Assembly (NCBI GenBank): GCA_018340375.1
Contig: JAFFJZ010000086.1
Span: 124,001 to 188,000, forward strand
Direction of reading: 5' to 3'
Source of the DNA: Gonatopus flavifemur
Lineage: Eukaryota > Arthropoda > Insecta > Hymenoptera > Dryinidae
DNA length: 64,000 nt
Below are positions 23,801 through 33,000 of this stretch, piece by piece. Each line of letters opens with the position of its first letter. Within the stretch, counting starts at the first letter, position 1. The notes under the pieces were generated by a model, which saw only the letters and a program-made list of their open reading frames with translations, was not told the origin of the DNA and made no database searches. The position numbers and the translations under genes were made by a program.

Positions 23801-25235
23801 AGAGGACAACTATGTATTCTTTCTAAATGACCAAGGGCAACCCTTCGAAAAAACAATCAAAGATTTTTCTGAAAAAATCGATATTGATTGTTTCGGACCC
23901 ATGGATCTGGGAAGAAGCCTAGCAATAAAAAAGGGAATCAAATGGTGGTTCGGACTATATATCGAACCGTCTGATAAAATCCCTACACCTCGAGAAACCA
24001 TGATGCATCTCCAAAATTCAATCAGAGAATTAAAACTATTCATGAGATTGAATGAGATAAGTAGTTGTAGTATTCCAAAAATCGAATTTTCCAATGAACT
24101 TGGATGGGAGAGAATTATAATTGAATTTAATAAAGAATTTTGTCACATTCCTATGAAACTCACGTTTTGTCTCGGAATAGTGAAAATTCCTGATATATCA
24201 GAAAGAAGATCTTTGATTGAAGAAGCTCACGATTCTTCGATCGGAGGACATAAAGGAGTAACAAAAACTCTCAATCGATTACGTCTCAATTATTATTGGG
24301 AGTACATCAAAGAAGATGTTCAAAACTACATATCTGGATTTCTCCAATGTGAATTGAAGAAAATAACTAGAACTAGAAATAAACAACCAATGATAATAAC
24401 CGATACGCCCGGTAACGCATTTGAAAAAATTGCACTAGATATTGTGGGACCATTTCCCCCTACTCAAGATGGGAATCGTTATATCCTCACGATGCAGTGT
24501 TTATTAACTAAACATTGCACGGGAGCAATATTGAAAAATGCAACTGCATCTTCTATTGCGAATGCATTCCTGAAACATTTCCTTTGCATTTATGGAACAC
24601 CGAAGATAATATTAACCGATCAAGGTACTAATTTCATCTCTAAATTTATGCAAACTATAACCAAACGTTTGAACATACGACAATTAAAGACCACCGCGTT
24701 TCACCCTCAAACTAATGGATCTCTAGAAAGATCCCATGCCGTATTGACTGAATATCTCAGACAATACGTATCACAGGATTCAGAATGGGACCAATGGGTC
24801 GAACTCGCTATGCTATCATATAACACTAGTGTACATGAAAGTACTAAACGAACTCCCTATGAGTTAGTGTTTGGCAAAATTACAATCATGCCCTCTAACC
24901 AACCACTTCCTACCTATGAACAACTCCGAACCTATGACGAATATTTAATCAAATTAATGGTTCGTTTAGACAGATTCCAACGTGAAGCCAAAGAAAACCT
25001 ACGAATAGCTAAGGAGCGATCAAAAAACTACTATGATCAAACGAGCAAATTGATTAGATTCAAGGCAGGAGACTTAGTATTTTTGAAGGAAGGAATGAAA
25101 CAAGGAAAACTAGACGACCTGAATGAAGGTCCTTATAAAATCATTGAAATAATTGACGATAAAAGTATCAAATTACAAATAGGGAAACGAGAAAAGGTAG
25201 TTTCTGTAGATAGGTTGATCCTTTCAAAGTTGTAA
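20886..25235 (+). CDS. pol: Pol of the giant element (PR-RT-RH-insert-IN), one in-frame TGA
   Basis: The ATG at 20886 opens a frame with protease (LDSGAGVCL, residues 80-88), gypsy-type reverse transcriptase (FDLAAGFHQI, then FVHLDDIVI), RNase H (TTDASGYAIAG, NTDALSRN) and integrase. A TGA at 22515-22517 sits where relatives have Cys in a PDKCEF motif, so it looks like a TGC/TGT to TGA change; the frame then continues to 25235. Between RNase H and integrase lie about 300 extra residues: an acidic linker, then a segment (about 23800-24180) that resembles macro domains in its second half. The integrase keeps D, D and E (ALDIVGP, LTDQGTNF, NGSLERSH), but its zinc head has lost one Cys (GFLQC). 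The copy is probably not fully functional. Confidence 0.85.
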
Positions 25236-25919
25236 ATGTTGTCTGAACAACGTGTTAAAATCAGAATAATATTCCTGAGAGGAAGAAACGTATATCTTAT
25301 GAATCCCTCGGAGTCCTTTTGTATATATACGGTAATTTCGTTGAAATCCTGAAAATTATCCTGAAAAGTCAATCCTAAACTTAGAATCAATTCCTCAATA
25401 TTAGGAGGAGTTCATGGATAGAACCACAAACCACACAATTTATGTTGTAAAATCAAAAGAGTTTATTAACGACTCATTAATGAATCGATAAAAAGAGATC
25501 CATGTTTATACAACTTCTCATTGAATATGTAGAATCTGCAACATAAAAATCCATAATTAGCTAATCAATTATACGTTAATTGGTTATAATCTTCCTCAAC
25601 ATAATATATAAATCAATTTACCTCAACAGTTCATTACGATGAATAGGAAGGTCCTTGTCAAACCCCCATCGATAAGAGAAATCTCAGTCGGGTGATGGTT
25701 TCATTAACCGTAGAACTCTACGGATGGAAATTTCTCTCTATTTCTTCCATCGCAGCTATATAATCTGAAATTCTAAATAATAAATGATTATTTCACTATT
25801 CTAACATGCAAGATACTTTGATTCTGACAAATGAGGTTATTCAAGTTAATCTGTCAAAAATCTAATGAACAAATATACACCCTGTATGAAAATACAGAGT
25901 ATAACCCTCACCTTGATAC
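25236..25919. other. Downstream of pol: no plus-strand gene
   Basis: The sequence is AT-rich with no convincing plus-strand frame. On the minus strand an acceptor-like TTGCAG followed by ATTCTAC (reverse of about 25527-25540) could begin a further 3' exon of the antisense gene next to it. Confidence 0.35.
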
Positions 25920-26846
25920 TTATTGTAGAAGTCTCCTGGATGCCAGAAGTCCATCTATGAAGACAGGTTCAGGAATCCTATCATCGTGGAGCTCTATGAT
26001 GCCAAATCTTCCCCATTGCAAGCGTAGAATCTGAAATTTCAAAAGAGAACAAGAAATTCAATACCATTCAATAACATCATTCAAAGTACTAAATTTTGAC
26101 AGTTGAGGTTACCTCGACAGACCTCTTAAAGGCTGTAATAAAATATGATAGAAAACTTACCTTTAAACTTGTTCCTCCGTCAAACCAGTAAATCAGTTTC
26201 CTAATATTGCCTCTTCTTCTAAAGATTCTTATCCACGAGTTTATGTAGTCACTGCGTTCACATGGAAAAAGTTACACATATATAAGTTTAGCGTGGAATA
26301 TTTTCTCTAAATATATAAAAGATAAACAATAAATACCTATTCTTATCATTGTGTCCCTCCTGTTCTTGAATCAAGACAAGATGATTTCAAAAGACAGGCC
26401 ATATGTAACGTAGAAGCACCTTACGTAGAAGTCCACCAATATACCTTCTTAGCGTATAGTCAGTATACCAACTTGAAGCCGTCTCTAAGATATGAGGTAT
26501 CGTCATAGGAGAATCTGAAAACCACAATACTATATTAGTATACTCAGTACATACATATTGAATTTCATGATAGAATAATATAATAATATAAATGAATTGA
26601 GTCTTCTCACCTGCAATACCCTTAGCGTATATGGAAAACAACTTTTGAACAATTTGTACAGTGAGTGAATCTGGAATAAAATACTACCTTGTTACGTATA
26701 GACGAGTCCTATGAATGAGTCCCCCTTGACTGGGCTACCGATGATAGACTTTCATCCTTACCCGAGGATGATTTCCAGTAGACGAGTTGAGGTAGTTGCT
26801 GGATGACGACTAACTCATAGCGAAGATAGTCAATGTCCATCTGCAT
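25920..26846 (-). CDS. Antisense spliced gene, 5 coding exons, 130 codons (hypothetical)
   Basis: Assembled on the strand opposite pol and env. Exons: 26868-26762 (ATG 26846-26844), 26670-26611, 26514-26469, 26251-26161, and 26030 to stop TAA 25922-25920. A likely noncoding first exon ends at 27074 with donor GTAAGT. Donors are GTAAGG, GTGAGA, GTATAC and GTAAGT. Acceptors read TTTATAG, TATTCCAG, TTTTCAG, GAACGCAG and AATTTCAG. The phases (1, 1, 2, 0) agree at all four joins. Three of the acceptors are followed by ATTC. The product is small, with no signal peptide and a basic stretch (FRRRGNIRK); I recognise no family. It is probably an accessory gene of the giant element, or a captured host gene. 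Confidence 0.55.
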
Positions 26847-26868
26847 TCCCTCGCCATGACATATTGAT

Positions 26869-28030
26869 CTATAAACATAATGAAAGAATTAATATACACT
26901 ATCTAACGATTTTCTTTTAATAATTTTCAAATAATCTAAACATATATTAAATAATCAAAATTCATATTTTCTCTTCTTATGTTTGGATATCTATAAGGAA
27001 TGAATCTATACTATATTTATATACTTATATCCAGATAACTTTAATCAATGATTTATTTTCATGAGAAACTTACCCTATTATCCATAAAAGATTTACGAAT
27101 CCTTTCAAAATGCATCCTTCTGAATCATAACACTCGTCACTTTTTCACATTCCTCGCACTGAAATTAATTACTCACTGGTCACTTTTCACTTCACTTTCC
27201 ACCTTTTTTTTTACAATATACGAATATGACATTTCACGACAATTTAGTCATAAATTAATTCAAAATACTATTTTATTATACCTATATACACATAAACAAT
27301 ATATATATATGTATACGTGAGTTGTTTACGCGTTCACCCCCATCGATTTCAACCCGTTAGTCGATATCGATCGTATCGACGGTGTTTGTGAATTCCTTAG
27401 AGCGGAACAAGACTACCCCCTAGTTAGCATAAATCACGTACGTTTTGCGAGCGCATATACTTATTATGTTTAAATTGGAAATTCTTCAAGATTTTCTTAA
27501 TCATTCACAGTGTTCTTTTGGACTGTAATATGAACCCTAAGAAACGAATTCCATAATTACTCTTTGATTGAACTCATTAGCGAACTTAAATGAATCTATA
27601 TATATTCTCTAGGAGTCTAGTGAGATTTGGGGAATTCTCTAGGAGTAAATTGATACAATTTTCTTTCTTTTCTCTTTCAAATTATAAACGGAACAAAGAA
27701 TGAAGGAAAATGAACAAACACGAACGATAAGGCACAAACTTAGATACTTATATACCTACAATACTAATCATTTTATTTACAGGAACAAATTTTTCTTTTA
27801 TCGAATTCAATTAGTATTCGAAAATTTACTAAATCTCTTCGATGAATAATAATCCATTATTTCACTATAGTATTTTAGATTTTGATATTGATGAAATTTT
27901 TTTTTCTCTTTTCTCTCTTATTTGAAAGAATTTCAATTTAGATATTTTAGAATAATAAAAATTAAATATTCAATCATAATTTAGAATTTCAACGAATATT
28001 CGAGATAGCTTTTGTCAATATTGTTTCAAT
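26869..28030. other. AT-rich stretch with the putative 5' exon of the antisense gene
   Basis: Besides the donor at 27073-27068 (minus strand), I see no gene. The 90-codon plus frame at 27048-27320 runs over that exon in antisense and is not supported. Confidence 0.35.
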
Positions 28031-28255
28031 GGTAGGGTTCAATAGGCCCGGAAGGCAGTAAGCCCGAAGGGCTGTTAACCCGAAAAAAATAAACCCGAAT
28101 GAAATTAAACCCGAAGAAAATTGGTAACTATTATAATAATTGGAGCACGACTAGTAACACATGGTGATTTTTCGGGTTTAGCTTCGGTCGGGCTCATTGT
28201 TTTCGGGTCTACAGCCCTTCGGGCTTACTGCCTTTCGGGCCTATTGAGCCCTACC
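28031..28255. mobile_element. 225-bp hairpin MITE with 8-bp target duplication
   Basis: The ends GGTAGGG...CCCTACC begin inverted arms of about 55 bp. GTTTCAAT flanks both sides (28023-28030, 28256-28263). The 8-bp duplication fits a hAT-type element. The interior repeats the word CCCGAA many times. It inserted inside the giant element. Confidence 0.85.
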
Positions 28256-28469
28256 GTTTCAATTTGAGTTGTCATCCATTACTTATAGTTTTTTTTTTTC
28301 TTCTCTCTTTTCTGGATGATCCTCCTCTATTATCACTAAAATCCAGAAGAGTCATGAAATGATTATTAATTTTTTTTTCCTTTTGCTCCCTTTGAATTGT
28401 TGCAGACAACACAATACGTACACATATACACGTACACGTATTTACACACGTTCATACGTTGAAAAACCA

Positions 28470-29351
28470 ATGATGAACCAATCAAAGCGTGTTTCTATCG
28501 GGAAAACCTCCGAAGAAGCCACCAGTTCTAATCGGGATGCTGAACTTGAAAAGTGGGGTTTACTCCACCTCAAGAGAACTTCCGATAAGGAACAGGAAGA
28601 AGCTATAGCCGAAGCTATACGCTTGAACTTTCTTTGGGAAAGACAGGAACGAGACGACAAGCTCGGATGGGGAACTTCAGAGGAATATGTCCATCCTCTT
28701 TCCTCAGAATCAGCAATTCTCGTCGAATCGACCTCTACGTTTCGATCTCATAGATATGGAGAAGAAGCTATGATAGGAAAACCTTTGGTATCTCCATCAG
28801 CTTATATGGACATAAATGAAAAAACTGTAACTTCAACGGTAACGACCGATAAAGAATATGATCCGAAGGATAACTGGTCTCTTCCCCGTAATCTGGGAAG
28901 ATCTCATCGTCACGTCGTAGATTTTAATACTAGGACTCTTACTGAGCAACCCTCAGAAGAATTCTTTATAACTAAAACTAGGAAAACTATATACTGTGAC
29001 AAGTTTATTTGGGAAAGAAATGTTATCAAAGGGATGGGTGGAAGAAGATTCAATTCGCTGTCATGTAAAAATAATCATGATTTCCTGGCTTTAACGGATA
29101 CGCAACAAAAAGCCGACTATCACGATTCATGCATGTTCGATTTCTGCGACTGGTGTGTAGATCGTGTAGATCCAGGAGAATGGACTTTCCGAATGGAAGT
29201 TTTTAGAATCGCTAAAATGCGGACTTATCGCATGAAACATAAGGACTCATTGGCGAAGATGAAGATTCTCCCATCCAATTACCTAAACTTTCTAAGAAAG
29301 AGCAGAAAACAAGATTTCAAGATACTTTCGGAAAAGATTTCGTATGGGTAG
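28470..29351 (+). CDS. Accessory protein A of the giant element, with Cys/His domain copy 1
   Basis: The frame is open from 28359, but a good splice acceptor (GAATTGTTGCAG, ending 28405) precedes ATG 28470. I take that as the start, giving 293 codons. The N-terminal half is acidic and low in complexity. Near the C-terminus is the pattern FIWERNVIKG, then C-x3-H, then FCDWC, then PGEWTFR. This pattern recurs in the next two entries. The spacing of Cys and His suggests a zinc site. No family is recognised. It ends at TAG 29349-29351, within a region where the frame of copy 2 is already open. Confidence 0.6.
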   Translation: MMNQSKRVSIGKTSEEATSSNRDAELEKWGLLHLKRTSDKEQEEAIAEAIRLNFLWERQERDDKLGWGTSEEYVHPLSSESAILVESTSTFRSHRYGEEAMIGKPLVSPSAYMDINEKTVTSTVTTDKEYDPKDNWSLPRNLGRSHRHVVDFNTRTLTEQPSEEFFITKTRKTIYCDKFIWERNVIKGMGGRRFNSLSCKNNHDFLALTDTQQKADYHDSCMFDFCDWCVDRVDPGEWTFRMEVFRIAKMRTYRMKHKDSLAKMKILPSNYLNFLRKSRKQDFKILSEKISYG

Positions 29352-29539
29352 GAGTCAACATCCGCGGACACTTAAATATCAAATCCAATAACACCACATG
29401 TGTAGAAGAAGCACATACCTGGTCGGAACTTCAGTCTAAGGCTTGCGCCTGTAATCTAAACCCCTTCGATTTTTGCGAAAGTTGCGTAAGAGAACAAGGT
29501 GAAGATGAATGGCAACTCCGCTGTGAAGTATTGAATTAA
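29290..29539 (+). pseudogene. Cys/His domain copy 2, out of frame with accessory protein A
   Basis: In the -1 frame relative to A, the sequence reads FVWVGVNIRG, a Cys with His five residues later, FCESC, then EDEWQLR, and stops at TAA 29537-29539. It has no start codon of its own. The frame is open upstream to about 29270, so either a frameshift mutation or programmed frameshifting joined it to A. Confidence 0.55.
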
Positions 29540-29599
29540 GCTTCAATTCATTTCCGATACAGAAAACGTCCATGTATAGACGATTTATTAGCAACATCA

Positions 29600-30415
29600 A
29601 TGCCCGGAAAACCAGTAAAGCCCTTATACAACATCGGAGATTCCGATGAAGAAGAAGATTCCAATAAAGAGAGACAAAAAGGTAAAAAGGGACAGAACGA
29701 TGAAGAAAGACAAAACGATAGAAAAGGACAGAACGATGAAGAAAGACAAAGTGATAAAGAAGGACAAAACGATGAACCAATGGAAGTCCCTTTGACTGCG
29801 CGAAAAACAGGTTTTCGCGATCATTTGATCTGGAAAGGACCTGTTATCAAAGGGTATGATAAGGAGATTTTCAATTCATTGACCTGTACCCATCCATTAG
29901 ACAAAAAATTGAGTCGTACTCAGAGAGCTGCGAGCAACAACGAACTCGACCCACGCGACTTCTGCTCCGAATGTATCTATCAACACAACCCTAACGAATG
30001 GGAATTCAGAAGATATGTGATGCAAGTAGCAATTGGAAGAAAAAAGAGAATAATCAATAAACTGTTCATCGAAACTGAAGATGAAAGCGAAGCAGAGCTA
30101 CCTGAAAATTGTAGGATTAAAAAACCATATAGACAAGTCCAAAGGACGGAAGAAAAGGAAAATCGATGTTCTAGAAAACCAATGACCGTTTTGAAGAGAC
30201 AGAGCGTGCAACCCACGCCTGTTCCTCAAAACGAAATCTCGGTCGAACAAAAAAAACCTAGGAGACCTTGGAATAGATTATATCCATTATTACCCCTAGA
30301 AATCGAACCTATGGAAAAGGTTAACTTTTGCTCAAATTGTGGAATGCAATTTCGTGATCTCCGCAATATCAAAAATAGTTTGAAGTTTTGTCTGAAATGC
30401 GGAACTAAAGTATAG
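29600..30415 (+). CDS. Accessory protein C of the giant element, with Cys/His domain copy 3 and a zinc ribbon
   Basis: The frame has 271 codons from ATG 29600. Residues about 15-60 are a charged repeat (GQNDEERQ-type units). Next come LIWKGPVIKG, FNSLTCTH, DFCSEC and NEWEFRR, the third copy of the domain in accessory A. A basic linker follows, and the C-terminus is a CSNC...CLKC zinc ribbon. Nuclear or RNA-binding roles are possible but not shown. It lies 60 bases after copy 2 and about 340 before env. Confidence 0.65.
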   Translation: MPGKPVKPLYNIGDSDEEEDSNKERQKGKKGQNDEERQNDRKGQNDEERQSDKEGQNDEPMEVPLTARKTGFRDHLIWKGPVIKGYDKEIFNSLTCTHPLDKKLSRTQRAASNNELDPRDFCSECIYQHNPNEWEFRRYVMQVAIGRKKRIINKLFIETEDESEAELPENCRIKKPYRQVQRTEEKENRCSRKPMTVLKRQSVQPTPVPQNEISVEQKKPRRPWNRLYPLLPLEIEPMEKVNFCSNCGMQFRDLRNIKNSLKFCLKCGTKV

Positions 30416-30750
30416 AGGAAACCTTCACTTTCATCATCAAACGAAATTTGACACTTTTTCGATGAACTAAAAACATTGTAAATTTATATTCATGCATTAA
30501 AATAAACTGAAGAAACAGGACATCAATTCACAGTCAAAATTCATAGAATTCACACACACATACAAACACACATGTATGAATTTTTAAACGCACCCTAAAT
30601 CATCTAGTTCTTTTCAATGAATGACCATATAATGTTTATATAATCATACCCTTGTATATATATATTATAATTTTTCCCCACTTTCTATCAACACAAAGAA
30701 TTTAAATCTCGAGTAGATAATCATTAGGAATATTGAATGTCCATAGAAAA

Positions 30751-32757
30751 ATGTATCTGACAACGATCCTGTGGGTAGGAACTTTCGTTCTACAACTCTT
30801 CGCTGGAACCCATGGATTGCTGGGATATGATTGCGCTGCTTCTAACGCCAACATCACTACGATGACTCTTAATAAAATAGGGGATTGCAACATCCCTGAG
30901 CCCATAGTAAACGAGACCAACACCTACGTACAACTTCTACAACTGCTGGACTTCGGAACAGCTCATGTGCAACTGTGTAGAGTCAAAATATTCCGAGAAG
31001 TAAACCATTGCGAAATATTCTCTCACACAGGAGCTGTTTCTAACGAGATAGCCGAGTATATTCAAGAAACTACTCGAGATACTTGTAAGAAATTGCACGA
31101 AACTGGACGCTTGACCATCGGATCTAACATTATCGATGGAATAAAACATAACGCAACTTCCACATTCACGATGACACTCGCTGGTAAGATAACTTCTGAT
31201 GGAGACTGCCAAGGAACCCGATACTCTGACCCATATGGGACATGGAACGACGTCGTAGTACAAGGATCGATAAAAGTTACTCTCATGGACTACAGAGCTC
31301 GGACCGATATAGAGAAGAACCTTCTATATTTGCAATCTGGAACTCAATGCACACTGAACACTGGACACTGTATGGATGTTCTGGGCGCATACGCATATTG
31401 GAACATTATACCTCAAGAAACTTGTCATTTCAATCGTTACGGAGTTCTGTATGGAGGATACTCAACAAAACTCCGGGACTTATCACAACACTATCAGGAA
31501 ACCGTCTACACTGTAAAAACTGGAGATATCACATTTGCATTGACATCCGAACGATCACAACTTCTGTGTGGATATCACTTGATAAAAACCCAACACCCCA
31601 AACTCTACATCCTTGAAGGCAGGAAGGAAACCTTCTCTCGTCCGAAACCAGTAGAAACACAAAACTTGGATCTATTCACCTATGTAAATAGTGAATTTGT
31701 GTACGTTGTGCAATACATACGCACACAGATCAACGGACTTTATGAGGATGTTATGCTACAGAGATGCAAACTCGAAAGGGAAATCTTACAAAATGCTCAA
31801 ACTCTTGCTCTTATCAAACCGGAAGAGTTTGCTTCCAACTCCCAAAAGGGACCTGGCTTCACCGCCATTATCACTGGAGAAGTGATAAGACTGATCAAAT
31901 GCATTCCAGTAGAAGTAAAAGTAATATCATCCAAACGTTGTTACCAAGAATTACCCGTGAAGAAAGGAAACACCAACTACTTCTTGATGCCAAAAACTCA
32001 TATCTTGAAATCCCAAGGGACGGAAATCCCATGTCATAATCTGATTCCACCCATGTATGAAATAGATGGAATCTGGTACAAAATATTACCATTTCTTTCG
32101 GAAACTACAACACCATATATGATGACACCACTCAGCACACCCACCTGGACCTACAAAAACCCAGGAAATTTAGCAAAACAAGGAATTTATACGGAAGAGG
32201 ATGTCGAAAGATTGAATAAATACATGATGTCTCCTTTCGATCAGCCTTCAACAATCAACAATATCATACGCGCAGCCACTGGAGAACCCACTGATTTACA
32301 CGGTCTAAGCTGGAATTCGATACTCGATGAAAAAACCCTAGAACACATTGCACAGTCAACGTGGAACAAACTCTGGATTGGTTTCAGTACCTTTGGTACT
32401 TTCAGTGCTGGAATCCTAGGCGTAATAATAACCATGAAAATTGTCAAAATGCTGATAGACACCGTGATACACGTATTCGCACTCCACACTGTATACGGTT
32501 GGTCTCCCTTCTTACTGGTAGCACTATGGGATTCCGCTACTAATCTTTTATCACATCTAAATAAAAGAGAGCGGATGATTAAGAGTGAAAAGACTGAATC
32601 TGCCACAACTCAAACCGATGACAATGACGACGACGATGATGACCACAACGATAGACGAGGACAACTATACCCTCTACAACAACTGAAGGACAACAAGGAA
32701 GATAGAAAAAATCCACCCACAGAATCTGCTAAACGCCCATATGGCCTGAATGTGTAA
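30751..32757 (+). CDS. env: Envelope-like glycoprotein (Env) of the giant element, chuvirus/mononegavirus-like
   Basis: The first good ATG is 30751, giving 668 codons, intact. It has a hydrophobic signal peptide (residues 1-22), a Cys-rich ectodomain, a membrane segment at about residues 541-575 followed by a second hydrophobic stretch, and a tail with a run of aspartates. The start of the mature ectodomain (LLGYDCAASN, then GDCNIPEP) resembles glycoproteins of chuvirus-like negative-strand RNA viruses. Insect LTR elements are known to have captured such proteins as env. That kinship is from memory and unchecked. Errantivirus Env, by contrast, is baculovirus-F-like with a furin site, which I do not see here. 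A short upstream ATG at 30737 is out of frame. Confidence 0.65.
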   Translation: MYLTTILWVGTFVLQLFAGTHGLLGYDCAASNANITTMTLNKIGDCNIPEPIVNETNTYVQLLQLLDFGTAHVQLCRVKIFREVNHCEIFSHTGAVSNEIAEYIQETTRDTCKKLHETGRLTIGSNIIDGIKHNATSTFTMTLAGKITSDGDCQGTRYSDPYGTWNDVVVQGSIKVTLMDYRARTDIEKNLLYLQSGTQCTLNTGHCMDVLGAYAYWNIIPQETCHFNRYGVLYGGYSTKLRDLSQHYQETVYTVKTGDITFALTSERSQLLCGYHLIKTQHPKLYILEGRKETFSRPKPVETQNLDLFTYVNSEFVYVVQYIRTQINGLYEDVMLQRCKLEREILQNAQTLALIKPEEFASNSQKGPGFTAIITGEVIRLIKCIPVEVKVISSKRCYQELPVKKGNTNYFLMPKTHILKSQGTEIPCHNLIPPMYEIDGIWYKILPFLSETTTPYMMTPLSTPTWTYKNPGNLAKQGIYTEEDVERLNKYMMSPFDQPSTINNIIRAATGEPTDLHGLSWNSILDEKTLEHIAQSTWNKLWIGFSTFGTFSAGILGVIITMKIVKMLIDTVIHVFALHTVYGWSPFLLVALWDSATNLLSHLNKRERMIKSEKTESATTQTDDNDDDDDDHNDRRGQLYPLQQLKDNKEDRKNPPTESAKRPYGLNV

Positions 32758-32985
32758 AATCTATTTTTTATAATATATATATATAAACATAAGTATATAG
32801 AACATATCTTTTGTATGAACCGAAAATTTGATCTTTCACCAAGTTTTCTTAGGGAAATATCAGCGTGAAAATCGGACTTTTCTCTCTCTTTCTATCTTAT
32901 ACATTCGTCTCTTCTTAAAGAACGCCTCTAAACATTACCTATTCGACTCATGTATATCTTGCCGAAATCTCTTCTAGCTTTCGTC

Positions 32986-33000
32986 AAAAAAGGGGGGAGG
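32986..33000 (+). other. Polypurine tract of the giant element
   Basis: AAAAAAGGGGGGAGG lies directly before the 3' LTR, as expected for plus-strand priming. The 228 bases between the env stop and this tract hold no gene. Confidence 0.9.

Noticed and set aside
26387..26641. 84-codon minus-strand frame read as a single exon
   Set aside because: It runs through a donor (GTGAGA) and an acceptor (TTTTCAG). The spliced model explains it better, with its two parts as separate exons in the same frame.
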